DNA of 64,000 nucleotides from NCBI GenBank assembly GCA_002104935.1, contig MCGT01000006.1, positions 434,001-498,000 on the forward strand, given 5' to 3'. Shown in pieces: positions 10,864 through 22,000 of this stretch. The position numbers and the translations under genes are program-made. Source of the stretch: Hesseltinella vesiculosa. Lineage: Eukaryota; Mucoromycota; Mucoromycetes; Mucorales; Cunninghamellaceae. Below the pieces are notes generated by a model that made no database searches, was not told where the DNA came from, and saw only the letters and a program-made list of their open reading frames with translations. The first letter of the stretch is position 1, and every line of letters starts with the position of its first letter.

Positions 10864-12980
10864 ATGAAGACTGCCATTGCTATCCTTTTGACGAATGCTG
10901 CTGGCATGGCTCTGGCTTATCAACCGGCTGCGCGATTCCGCCAAGGTGAGGAGAAAATATTTGATCGGGAAACTTTAGCGCTCTTTTTTTTTTAATTAAT
11001 TCTTCTCGCTGAGTAGGGTGTGTCAACCTCCAGCAAAAAATCTACTGCTATGGCGGCGGTCAATATGTACCAGGAGCCAACAGTTTCAACCACGTTTTGG
11101 GCGACCATTTCAGCTTGGACCTCAGCAGCGATTTCAAAATCTCTTCGGCCCAAACCAGCTGGCAAAACATCTCCACCCCCGTTGGCTTCGCCCTGGAACC
11201 CAACTATGCCTTTGCCATGACGAAAACTTCGAACACGAGCTACATTATCCAAGGCGGTGCTGGTTACAACGACGGCAAATCCATGCTCGTCAATAAGACC
11301 ACTGTCTACAATGCTGCAGCTAACCAATGGCAAGCCATCCCCACAGCGTTCAATCAAACGTAACGAAGCACAAAGCAGTCGAACCAAAACTCATCCTTTT
11401 TTCTCCCTTCCAGAATGGGGAGCACAATCAACATTGACGCATACAACAATGTCTACCTCTTTGGTGGTGAATGGTAAACCAAAAAATAGCTCTTCTTCCA
11501 CAACGCTGATGTATCCCTCCACCCGATACCAGGATCTACACGTATACCCCTTTTACGAGCTTTATGACCATGTCTCTCAACGTAAGACCTTTTTTATTCC
11601 GACTTTTTTTGGCTGACCAAACCTCGTGAATATTTATTTTGTGTTCCTCTTCCCAGAGCGACCTGTGGGTGAGCACCGCAGCACCAAACACCATCAGCGT
11701 TCTCCAAGACCATGCCTCTGACATCGCCAATGGGGTGATTTATTATGTTGGTGGCACCATTGGCAAAACTGGCAACTACCCCATGAAGAATATCATTACT
11801 TTTGACACATCCAAACAACAATGGGCCACCCTCACCGTCACCGGCAATCTGCCCTCCATCCGCAACCTGCACACCTTCACCTACTGTAAGCTATCCCTCT
11901 TTCCGTTGCATTGGACTCATCCATTCTTTTTTTATGTAGTGCCTGACAAAAATCTGTTTGTTTTATTCGGTGGCAAGCAAGGCACTGGTGGTAATGCTGA
12001 CTATAAAAAAATGAGAGCCATGCACGACCTGTCTCATGCTTTTTCTCCTCGATGCAGATGCTCCTCAATCCATCTCCGACATTTGCTACTCATATGATCC
12101 TACAAGCAACACTTACACTCAACAAAATGTGGCTACCATTGGCACTGGCTCCCGCTACGCTCATTCTGCCATTTACTACTTGGACCGGTAAGTCCCAGCT
12201 GACCCACGAAAAAAAAAATCACACACTCAGCCTTATTTTTTTTTTTTTTTACCAGCTACTTGTTCGTTCTCTTTGGCGCCGACGGCTCGGCCAATCAGCT
12301 AAACGACTTTTACGCCTTGGATGTCACCAACTGGCAATGGGTGAGCACCTACAGTGCCAGTGGCAACCCAACCTACGTTTCTGGCGGCTCTGGTTCGGGC
12401 AACGGCTCAGGCTCAGGCTCTGGTTCGGGTAACGGCTCTGGCAGCGGCTCTGGCTCTTCTGGCTCTTCTGGCTCTTCTGGAGTCAGTGGCGGCACCATTG
12501 GTGGGATTGTTGTGGCCGTAGTTGCTGTGGTAGGACAGACATTTTTATTTTTAACTGGTGTCACAAACGATGCTTATTACCCACACCTTTTTTTTAAACC
12601 CCCTTTAGGCTGCTATTGCAGGCGGTGTGTTCTTCTTCATTCGACGCCGCAACAACCAACGCGCAGCCAAGCTAACGCAAAACAGCCAAAACCAATTCAC
12701 CCTTGATGCCCAACCTCCTGGCTACTTCACTAGCGAAACCCAAGAATTCATGATGAACTACAATGGTCAAAACAACAGCCCCGCCCATAACTTCCCAGAT
12801 GGCACCTCGGTTACTTCAGCCCCAACCTACACCTCTGCGGCCTCTCCCACCTCGCCATCCACCCTCGTCGGCAAACCTGACGTCGGTGCGCCAATGTCTG
12901 CCTATGGAAAGCCTGATGTTTCTGCTTCTGACGAAAAGGCCAAACTCTTCGCACCTGCCAAACCTCATGGCGATTTTTAA
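10864..12980 (+). CDS. Kelch-repeat single-pass surface protein with Ser-Gly stalk
   Basis: A signal peptide (MKTAIAILLTNAAGMALA) opens the protein. The exons beyond it carry kelch-like blades: KIYCYGGGQYVPG, NNVYLFGGE, GVIYYVGGT, NLFVLFGGKQGTGG and YLFVLFGADGSANQLNDFY, each with the hydrophobic strand plus GG turn typical of kelch/galactose-oxidase propellers. A stalk of Gly/Ser/Asn repeats (about 12385-12485) follows. A transmembrane helix is split by an intron (GGIVVAVVAV then AAIAGGVFFFI), then RRR as stop-transfer and a roughly 110-residue cytosolic tail rich in Pro, Ser and Thr. Topology is thus extracellular propeller, flexible stalk, one membrane pass and cytosolic tail. Seven or eight exons. 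No catalytic galactose-oxidase residues were recognised. Function unknown; it may be a wall or surface sensor (inference). Some inner exon borders are uncertain. Confidence 0.8.
12385..12485 (+). repeat. Gly-Ser/Asn coding repeat (stalk)
   Basis: A low-complexity run built from GGCTCAGGCTCTGG-like units encodes alternating Gly-Ser with a few Asn, then three SSG units (GGCTCTTCT repeated). Such tracts are prone to length change by slippage, so stalk length may vary between strains. Confidence 0.7.
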
Positions 12981-13908
12981 GCCAGCTCTTGCCCTCATGC
13001 TGTGCAACGATTGCAATAGATGCGTCCATTCATTTTACTCCCCATCTTATCACATTTAATAAAATACGAATTGAACCTCGATCCTCCCTCCGTTTTGTGC
13101 CATTGGCCATCTCCGCTATTCGTACTTGGCAGCGCCAGCCATGTCACTGAGCAAATCGAGGCAGATCCATTCATCTCTTTATGGGAAAAACCAAGCCTGT
13201 AATGCTCTGAGCAACAGGCGCGAAAGGTCCTACGTCCTCGTTCAACACTCGTGGTGTCAGGACACCTTTGGCACCGAGGCATATCTTCATTTTCGACTGC
13301 CCTCGCCTCTAGCATTCCAGTGAGGTATCGTGCCTGAAAAAAAAATACGCGATTGAGTACAGGGTGGCTAGACAGAATGCCGCGCGATCGTTTTTTCTCC
13401 CGCGTTTTGAAGAAAAAAGCTTTTGTCCATTCAATTAGCGCGTCGCTTCCTTGCTGACTCTATAAGCTTGATGACGGCCTTCCTCTCCTGAATTAACCAA
13501 AGGATGACTGGTTACGCCGATCTTAACATCTTCCAAGTTGCTCTCATGAGAACAGCCATGAGCCTTCAGAGGAGTGACCTTTCTTGGCTAGCTTCTCCCA
13601 GTGAAGAAATTTTGGGCTGGGTTTAATTTTTATGGCAAGTGCCCTGTCATGCTCGTCTTCATCGGGCTTACAAGCACATGGAAGAAAGATGGTACTGACC
13701 TTGACTATGGCACTGCTCCTTTGCACCAGTCAAAACCGTCATTTATAAAATTGGGCCATTGTTTCTTTTCATCCTTGGACTGCCTTCCTGTGGTTACACA
13801 AAATGCGGCAAAAATGGGATCAAAGCCCGGCCGCATGTTCTGCCTGTTTCTGCCTGTTTTCTTACCATTTTTTAGGTTTTCTTTTCTTTTTTGTTTTATC
13901 TCTCTTTC
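12981..13908. other. Intergenic region, no gene seen
   Basis: About 930 bases between the kelch gene and the Ssh4-like gene, both on the plus strand. AATAAAATACG near 13058 may be the polyadenylation signal of the upstream gene. Open frames here have no recognisable domain. A pyrimidine-rich tract (13857-13908) directly precedes the next start codon. Confidence 0.35.
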
Positions 13909-15401
13909 ATGATACCCCAAACGTATTACATTATTGTGATCATCGGTTTAGTGATTTTACTTTTACTTGGTCTTTTTGCTTACATTATCCCTGCACGGTT
14001 TATCAAGCAGGGGCGATTGCGACAAGTGGCTGAAGAAACGTATGTAGAGCTCTCGTTTATAAAGCGCTTCCACAGTGACAATGAGCTGAAACAAGTACAA
14101 CGTAAGTGTCTGATATGGGTAAGACTTGTTAGGGAGTGCTTTACCGTCCATGTCTTTTATTTTTATTATTTTTATTTTTTTTTTTTTGTTGTTACGGACC
14201 CTGTGGTGATTAGAATGGCAGAACCTTCACCCGCCTGAAACAAACAATACAACAACCGCCGTTTCTCAGCAGCAAGACAGCCTGGATTTTCAATTCGTTG
14301 ATTCTCCACCACAGCATAGGAACGCTTCTGAGAGTCTTGTAGGGCAAAGTCAGGTACATATGCCATTGGTCTTCCAGTCCATGGCCAGTCGCCCTGTCTT
14401 GATTGGCAGTGGGACCATTATCGTGTTTCCTCAAGGCATGCAAGCCTGCTGCGTGTCCACAAGCATGGCCATCCCAACCCGCCAGCCCGTTGCTTACTGG
14501 GAGGTTACCATCGTCAGCATGACGGATGCGTTGGCTGTTGGATTGGCAACACGCCCTTATCCACCGTGGCGGTTACCAGGTACAGGAAAAGGCATCGGCT
14601 TTGCGGTCAAACTCATTTTCATTTTCACGGGAAAAGGATGGCATCAGCACTCCATTGGGTATCACTCTGGCAACGGCAGCACCTATATCAGCGACCCACT
14701 CCTTTGTGACAGGTATGGCCCAACGTTCCAGCAAGGCGATGTCATCGGTATTGGCTATTTGACTCGCACAGGCACTGTGTTTTTCACGAAGAATGGAAGA
14801 GTAAGTGTCAGTGGCAACATTCAGGGCGATCTCATCATTGGCTCCTTTTCGCCTTTTCCTCTGCAAGTACCTTGGCAAGGCACTCACTGAATTTCACTAT
14901 CCTCTATACCCGGTGGTTGGTTCAGTGGGCTCAGCTAAAGTCGAAATCAACCTTGGCCGGCAAGGTAACAGGAGGAAAACCTTGAAAGCCACAATTAACT
15001 TTAAACATCTTTGCTATGCAGTGTTTCGGTTCCAAAGAGGTAAAGAAGCCATCAAGTTACGAAACAGCCCTGATGGTTTTTTTTTTTTTTTGCTTTTGTC
15101 ATCTCGGTAAGTAGCAAACGAATGGCGTGCAGGTGTAGTGGGTGAGGATGACGCTAGGCCTCCTCCTCCGCTGTATGGCGATCATTTCGAAGATTCGCTT
15201 TTGGACGACACGCCTCGACACACAGAAGATATGGACAGTGGCCACACCTTCACTGATCAACGTTCACCAGATGCAGAACCACCACGATACACCTCACTGT
15301 CCCAGGGCACACAGCAAGCCGAACAGGATTCACCCGCGCACGAAGCATCGCCAATTTTACAGCCCAATGTCGGAATCCAGGAGGACAGGTCATCGGCCTA
15401 G
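13909..15401 (+). CDS. SSH4: Ssh4/Ear1-type SPRY ubiquitin-ligase adaptor
   Basis: Six exons (13909-14101, 14214-14579, 14637-14800, 14868-14964, 15022-15039, 15133-15401) give 368 aa. The start at 13909 is followed at once by one transmembrane helix (YYIIVIIGLVILLLLGLFAY). Then come a linker, a SPRY domain (MASRPVLIGSGTIIVF, PVAYWEVTI, GLATRPYPPW, HSIGYHSGNG, DVIGIGYL, GTVFFTKNGR) and a C-terminal tail. The tail carries two PPxY motifs, PPLY (in PPPPLYGDHF) and PPRY, which in this family bind WW domains of the Nedd4-type ligase Rsp5. Ssh4 and Ear1 work at endosomes and the vacuole, where they direct ubiquitylation and sorting of membrane transporters. The intron at 14580-14636 lies inside the SPRY domain, is 57 nt long and has no stop. 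Exon 5 is an 18-nt microexon needed to complete the NLGR-VFRF strand. Assignment is by domain order and motifs. Confidence 0.85.
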
Positions 15402-16661
15402 CAATTCAGCGCAATGACGGCCGGTTAATAAAGAATTTCCCCATATCTCTTAACCCTGCCTTTCACCCGTCGTTCTTCGGGCCGCTTGGCGCTGACAGTT
15501 ATTTCAGCATTGACTTTTTTTTTTTTTTTTTGGCTGGTTGGATCAGAGCAAGTGATCGTCTTAATGTCAGGCTGGGTGGCCATCGTCAATCGACTTGGCC
15601 GATATACTGTAGAAGCATCATCATGCGTGTTTGCACGTTTGAATAATCTCACATTGATTCATTAGCTCAGAAGTGCCGTGCGGCATAAACGCTCCCCCCC
15701 CCCCCCCTCAGATTGGCCATTTTTCACCATGGTCACCCTGGCAAAAACAAATGTAAAATTTCACTTGGATCTGTTAGTTCAAAAATGCTGCGGAGTGGTT
15801 GCTTTTTTTTCGATTTACAACATAAATTTGGCTATGCATTTGGCAGCCTATCCGAAACACTGTATTAATTAAGTATAGCTCATGCCTTGAAAAAAAATGA
15901 ACACAGCGAAAAGTTGACGGTGGGCGGCGGAAATTGAATTTGCGTTTCCTTACTCTGGTTTTTTTTTCAAATCAAAAAAAAAGGCAGGTGCTCTGGATCG
16001 CTCCTGGTCTGACATGTCGACGTGAAATTATACACAGATGTAGAAGGTCATGAGGGATGCCGATGCTGAAAAAATCAAGCCCATTGGTCAAGGTTGCCCA
16101 GCCAAGTTGTTGCCTGTTTAGTTTTGACTCCTCTGGATCCCCAGCCAAAAAATCGCCATTTTTGCCAGGGGATGATGGAGGTGATCAGGTCAATAACCAA
16201 CAAAATGCAACTTTGACCCATTCGCCCAAATTTTCCAAAGTCCCTGCTTTTTTCACCTGTTGCTCTGAGCGCTTTTTTTTTTTGAGGGAGAGAGAAGTTG
16301 CTGCATTCTTTGAAAGGTGGATGTCAGTCTTTTCATAGTAGAAGCAGAGTTTTATAAAAGAAGACATGTCAATTAGCTGGGGCCCATTGGATGCCCAGGG
16401 GTACTCTACATCCTACCTACCTTTATTCATTACAGGGACTAGGCGAGTCATAAATTTTGCAAATGCATTTTACTTCTCTCACTAAATACAACACATGTAT
16501 TCCTAACTTTGCATAGTATATTGAAAGCATCCACGAAAGAGAAAAAGGGTGATTTCATATTGAATTTGATTGGCGTTGAAATTCCGCCCTGTTTTTTTTT
16601 AAAGCTGATTTTTTCCGCTGTCATTTACTTTCTTCCTCTTTCTCTTTGTATATCGCTGGAA
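15402..16661. other. Intergenic region with poly-C run and repeat copy
   Basis: About 1.26 kb between two plus-strand genes. It holds a T run near 15513-15530, a run of 14 C (15694-15707), a copy of a dispersed repeat (about 16042-16165) and the promoter of RPL4. No gene was recognised. Confidence 0.4.
16042..16165 (+). repeat. Dispersed non-coding repeat, copy A
   Basis: The stretch from ACAGATG through GCTGAAAAAATCAAGCCCA, GGTTGCCCAGCCAA, TTTTGACTCCTC and CCCAGCCAAAAAATCG lines up by eye with stretches at 47097-47275 (plus) and 52462-52658 (minus). There is no open frame in common. It may be a decayed SINE- or MITE-like element. Confidence 0.6.
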
Positions 16662-18095
16662 ATGGTAAGTGACGTTGAGTATTAGCTTGGGGGCGTTGAA
16701 GTGGATGCACATGGGAACGATGACGAAGACTAGAAAAAGATAGTTACAGATGGATGGATGGATGGATTGCTGACGGATGGATGGGTTGCTTACTTTTTTT
16801 TTTTTCTCCTGTGTTGAATGTCGCCATTGATCATAGGCTGCTCGTCAAGTGATCTCTGTTTTCTCTGATGCCGGTAAGGCTACCGAAGCCACCGTTGCTC
16901 TCCCCGCTGTCTTCAAGGCCCCCGTTCGTCCTGACATTGTCAACTTTGTCCACACCAACATGGCCAAGAACAAGCGTCAAGCTTACGCCGTCTCCTCCAA
17001 GGCTGGTGAACAAACCTCTGCCGAATCCTGGGGTACCGGTCGTGCTGTTGCCCGTATTCCCCGTGTCAACGGTTCCGGTACTCACCGTGCTGGTCAAGCC
17101 GCTTTCGGTAACATGTGCCGTGGTGGTCGTATGTTCGCTCCTAACAAGGTCTGGCGCAAGTGGCACAGGTACATTGATCAAAAAAGAGTGCGGAGGCTTG
17201 GCTGTTACTAAATGGTTGAATTTTTTTTTCGCTGATTAGAATCACTCCCGTCAACCAAAAGCGTTACGCTACCGTTTCCGCTTTGGCTGCCTCTTCCGTC
17301 CCTGCCTTGGTGATGGCCCGTGGTCACCGCATCGAAAAGATCGAAGAAGTTCCTTTGGTCGTTGCCAACGATGTTGAAAAGTTCACCAAGACCAAGCAAG
17401 CCGTTGCTTTGTTGAAGGCCCTTGAAGCCTATGCCGATGTTGCCAAGGTCTCCAACTCCCGTAAGCTCCGTGCTGGTAAGGGTAAGCTCCGCAACCGTCG
17501 TCACCGTCAACGCCGTGGTCCCCTTGTCATCTACAACGAAGACAACGGTCTCACTGCTGCCTTCCGCAACATCCCTGGTAAGTTTGCTTAACCGTGATCA
17601 GAAAATACGATGCTGACTTCTTTTCCTCTGGCAGGTGTTGAATTGGCCAATGTCCGTCGCCTCAACTTGCTCCAATTGGCTCCCGGTGGTCACTTGGGTC
17701 GTTTCGTCATCTGGACCCAAGGTGCTTTCGAACTCTTGGACGATGTTTACGGTACCTTCGAAAAGGCTTCTTCCTTGAAGAAGAACTACGTCTTGCCCGA
17801 CAACGTCATCACCAACACCGACGTCACCCGTTTGATCAACTCCCAAGAAATCCAATCCGTCGTCCGCCCTGCCGGTTCCAAGACCCAAAAGCGTCCCTTC
17901 ACCCAAAAGAAGAACCCTCTCCGCAACCAAGGTGTCATGAACCGCCTCAACCCCTACGCCCAAGTCTTGCGTCGTGCCGAAATCTTGGCTCAAGAAAAGC
18001 GCGCTGCCGGCAAGGTCGCCAAGACTCAACCCAAGAAGAAGGGTGTCAGCACCGCTGCCTCCAAGAAGTTCTTGGAAACTTTGCACTCTGCTTAA
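16662..18095 (+). CDS. RPL4: 60S ribosomal protein L4 (uL4)
   Basis: Four exons (16662-16664, 16837-17168, 17240-17577, 17635-18095) give 377 aa. The first exon is just the ATG, a common arrangement in fungal ribosomal protein genes; the 172-nt first intron follows. The protein starts [14 protein letters not shown] and contains the uL4 core: [15 protein letters not shown], a glycine-rich tentacle region ([28 protein letters not shown]), [20 protein letters not shown] and [17 protein letters not shown], then the long eukaryotic basic C-terminal extension with several KK/KR clusters. Codon use is strongly biased to C-ending codons, unlike neighbours, as expected for a very highly expressed gene. 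A polyadenylation signal AATAAA lies just past the stop near 18119. The role is structural in the large ribosomal subunit, lining the exit tunnel. Confidence 0.97.
16665..16836 (+). other. First intron of RPL4 with GATG tandem repeats
   Basis: It begins GTAAGTGAC and ends TTGATCATAG. It contains a GATG tetranucleotide array (GATGGATGGATGGAT) and a shorter second one. No convincing box C/D or H/ACA snoRNA was found in it. Confidence 0.75.
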
Positions 18096-19002
18096 ACCCC
18101 TTCCTTCTCTCTTCATTCCAATAAACTAGCCATTCATGGTTAATTGTCATGCATTGTTTCTCTTTTGATCTTTCGCACAATGCCTACCTAGAGACTCTCC
18201 TGGTTTTTTTTTTTTCGCAAGAGGGCGTTGACAGCTTCGAATTGGGTTCAAATTTAACCAATTCTCCATTCACCAAAGCACATGCCACATGAACAAAAAA
18301 AAAGCGCAAAGTGCTGACCTCTTTCTAATTAAGTATCGTAGCGTCTGAAAAGCTCAAGACCAGGTTGATTCATTAAAACTTGGCAGCCTCCTCGATCTAT
18401 GAATTCTTGGAGAACCTCCCATTTCTAAACACCGACCCAGCTGGGCGGACAAGGTACCTGAAAAATATAGTTGACAATTTGCTAGATTTCTCTCGTTAAG
18501 CTTATCGAGGTTCACTACATTTTATTTTTCATTGCTGTACAGTATTTGGATTCTTAAGCAAATGTGATCAATCTTGTAGCTCTGATACTGGCCTCCAGTA
18601 TGCTTATTCATGACCATCACAGAGAGCGAAAAGGTGTGCACTAGACGCCACGCTGCACGCACGGCTAAAAGTCACGTGACAAACGGTGAATTACAGGTCC
18701 TCATTCACTATTTCTCAAGAGTGGATAGTCAAGCATATGAGAGTTGACGCAAAGGGAAAGTTTGGAACAGGTAATAAATCGATCAGGTATTTATAGATAC
18801 CATTTGGGGTAGTAACAGGACCATGGTCATGTCACACAATCATTGAATTTGTTGGTGTTCAAAAAAACGCGGAGCACTTTTTTTTGTATTTTCTTGCCCC
18901 TCTTTCCTTTTATTTTTTTTATTGCATTTTCCTTTTCCATTTAATACTTTTCATATACACGTATACCATTCCACTTTAATTTGCATTGCATGAAACGTTG
19001 CC
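18096..19002. promoter_or_regulatory. Intergenic region: RPL4 3' end and kinesin promoter
   Basis: The RPL4 polyadenylation signal AATAAA is near 18119. A perfect 10-bp palindrome GTCACGTGAC lies at 18671-18680, about 320 bases before the kinesin start; this is the binding core of Cbf1/USF-like bHLH factors. The leader just before the ATG is T-rich. No further gene was seen. Confidence 0.45.
18671..18680. promoter_or_regulatory. E-box palindrome GTCACGTGAC
   Basis: A perfect self-complementary 10-mer centred on CACGTG, of the type bound by Cbf1-like bHLH proteins. Its place upstream of the kinesin gene suggests, but does not show, a role there. Confidence 0.4.
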
Positions 19003-19022
19003 ATGACAAAGGTTTTGTCTAA
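18990..19022 (+). promoter_or_regulatory. Overlapping upstream ORF at the kinesin start
   Basis: An ATG at 18990, 13 bases before the kinesin ATG, opens a 10-codon frame that ends TAA at 19020-19022, so it overlaps the main start in another frame. If the transcript begins upstream of it, ribosomes starting there would miss the main ATG, lowering translation. Confidence 0.4.
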
Positions 19023-22000
19023 TTCAACTACTTCTGCTGTTCAAGTTGGTAAGTCACCGTTACTTTATCCGCCCCCTTTTTTTCTTGTTTCGTTTCTTCA
19101 AAACAACTTCGCCTCCCTTTTTTAAAAATGAGCCATTCACTTTTTTAAATCCTCTCTGTTCGATTGTAGCTGTTCGAATACGACCATTGACCGATCGTGA
19201 CCGTACCCAGCCGCGATTTGCCAATTTGAACGATGACGACTGCCTCAAGACAATCGATAACACTATCCGAGTGGTCCCTCAAAACAAACTTTTCACCTAC
19301 GACCATGTGTTCGGCCCAAACTCGCAGCAAGATGAAATCTTTGAAACTGTAGCTTCAAAACTAGTCCTCAAGTTCGTTGAAGGTAGGTTCTCTGCCGTCC
19401 CTCATATGCTGGACCTCTCACCATTTTTCTTTTTTCAGGTTACAATGTCACCATTCTTGCATATGTAAGCTTGACCAACATGCCAGGTGGCTAAAGCAGA
19501 TATTTATGATACGGTTTATCTCACTCTTTATAGGGTCAAACCTCTTCTGGAAAGACGTACACCATGGGAACGATGCAACAGGATGGTCAGTGCGTCGAAT
19601 CACAAGTAGGCATTGTTCCGCGAGCAATGTCGTATCTTTTCCAGGTCCTGCAACAGCCTTCATCGCATTTATCCGCTCCGCCGCCACCAGCCTCGCACCA
19701 GCGCCCTGCATCTCCCACCTCCTCTGTGTCCTCATCCACCACGTCTAGGACGTCCAGGTTGCGTCCACGTTCACGCATGTCCATGGTCCCTACCCCAACA
19801 CCTTCCCGAAGCTCCCGCTACTCCCAAGCCCAGCAAAAGTATTCTGTCAAAGTCTCTTTTATTGAAATTTACAATGAAGAGCTGAAGGATCTGCTGAACG
19901 ATGCTCCAGTAGATGAACGTCCTCTTGTCAGCATCCGCGAAGACGCCAAGGGCCAAATCTACTGGACCGGTGTCAAAGAAGTGCCTGTCAACAATGCTGA
20001 CGACGTACTATTGTAAGCTTGGCCCGAAGCAAAAAAAAAAAAATAACTTGGCTGTGGGTCTAACCATTCTTCTGCTCCGTAGTTACTTGCAACAAGGAAC
20101 AAAGACCAGAGCCACTGGAGCCACCGACATGAACGAACAGTCCTCAAGATCGCATGCTATTTTCTCGGTGACCTTACAACAAGAAAAACCCGCCAATGGT
20201 TCTGACGCAGCTTCCACCCGACGTGCCAGTAGTCGACATGGAGAAGACGCCGATACCGTTCTTACCACGTCCAAATTCCACTTTGTCGATCTTGCTGGGA
20301 GTGAACGTGTATGTTCAACACTTTAACAACCACAGCCAGTTGTGCTAACGCCCTTTCTTTCAACCCATAGCTGAAGCGCACTGATGCCAAAGGAAATCGA
20401 CGCAAAGAAGGCATCAATATCAACGCCGGACTTTTAGCACTAGGCAACGTGATCTCTGCTTTGGCCGACGCCTCAAAAAAAAGTCTCCACATCCCTTACC
20501 GCGATTCCAAGCTGACTCGACTCTTGCAAGACTCTCTGGGCGGCAATGCCGCAACGCTCATGATTGCCTGTGTCAGCCCTATGGAATACAACTTGTCGGA
20601 AACCCTCAACACGATGCAGTATGCCAATCGTGCTCGTAGCATCAAGAACCGTCTCGAAAAGAACGAATTCGAAGAATGGATGACAACCGAAAATATTGAA
20701 TTGCTCCGCACCCTTGTTGGCAAACTGAAGCAACAAGTCAAACTGCTCAAATCCTCGCCGATGATTGAAGTTGGTAAATGCGCTCCTCTCCCTCCCCGCT
20801 ATAGAAACAAAACAAAAAAAAAGAAGCTCATTCTTCTTTTTTTTTTTTCCCTCTCGCTTTTCAAAGAACATGGAGAAAGCGTCAACGGGACGGTGAATGG
20901 CGGTGGCACCTATGATGAAGATCTCCCTCCAGCCCTTGACAGTAATGAAGACATGGATCAGATCTTACAAGAATACCGTTTGGCTGTTGCTGATCTACAG
21001 CACCAAATCGAAGAGCTCGACGGTGAGACAACGGTCACTCGAGAACGCAACCGTGTTGTCGAAGCCGAGCTTGTCCGTATGCGGCGCCTGGATGACCTAC
21101 GCCAACGCAAACAAAGTAGCGTCGACATGGACTTCGAACACTTGGTAGAGCCTGTTATTGAAGAATACGAGAAAAGCATTGCCAACCTCGAAACGGATCT
21201 CGCCCTGGCCAAGCAAGTTTGCAAACGTGCCTCAGCCGACGCCACCACCCATCAACGCCGTTTTGAGGAGCTGCAGCAAGCTGCAGACCGCCATACCGAG
21301 CTACTCTTGGAATGGAAGGGCCGATACAACATTTTGTCGGAACGCGACCAAAGCAACAATGCCTATATCGAAGAGCTGGAAGCCAAGCTTGCCAACACCG
21401 CCCAGGATGCCTCGCGCCACACGAACACAATCAACGACTTGCAGTCTACGCTACTCAAGCAAAAGGACAATGACTCAAGCAATGAACAGTACATCCGCGA
21501 CCTCGAAAAACGACTTGCTCACAGCGAAGAATCCCGAACCACGCTCGAAGGCAACATGGCTTCGCTGGAGCAAAAGCAATCTGATCAAGACATCTTGATC
21601 TTCAAGCTCAGACAGCAAGCCCAAAAAAAAGCCTCGGGCCTGGACGCCGCCGACCACCGGATGATGCTGGAGGAGCTCGACAATCTCAATGGCAAATGTG
21701 CGCTACTCGAAAAAGAAAAGCAAGAATGGATGCTCAAGGCCCACGACTGGGAATCTGCTGCTGCTTTTGCTAAAAATCACCGTGACAGCTCGTCGTTGTC
21801 CATTGATGCATCACTCGCCGCCTTGGAAGGAACCACCGTGGATCCTGCCCACGACCATCCTCATCGCCATCGCCAAAGCCTGGCGGAAGAAAAACGACGC
21901 ACTCTCAGCTCCATGGATCCATCCTCGCCTCTGTCGCCTTCATCCTCCTCTTCCTCCACCGCCCTGGCAGCTGCCACCGCCCATATCCAACAGCTAGAAG

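Noticed and set aside
16665..16836. Possible box C/D snoRNA in the RPL4 first intron (CGATGAC ... CTGAC)
   Set aside because: Box C is a poor match, the interior is a GATG repeat, and no terminal stem is seen.
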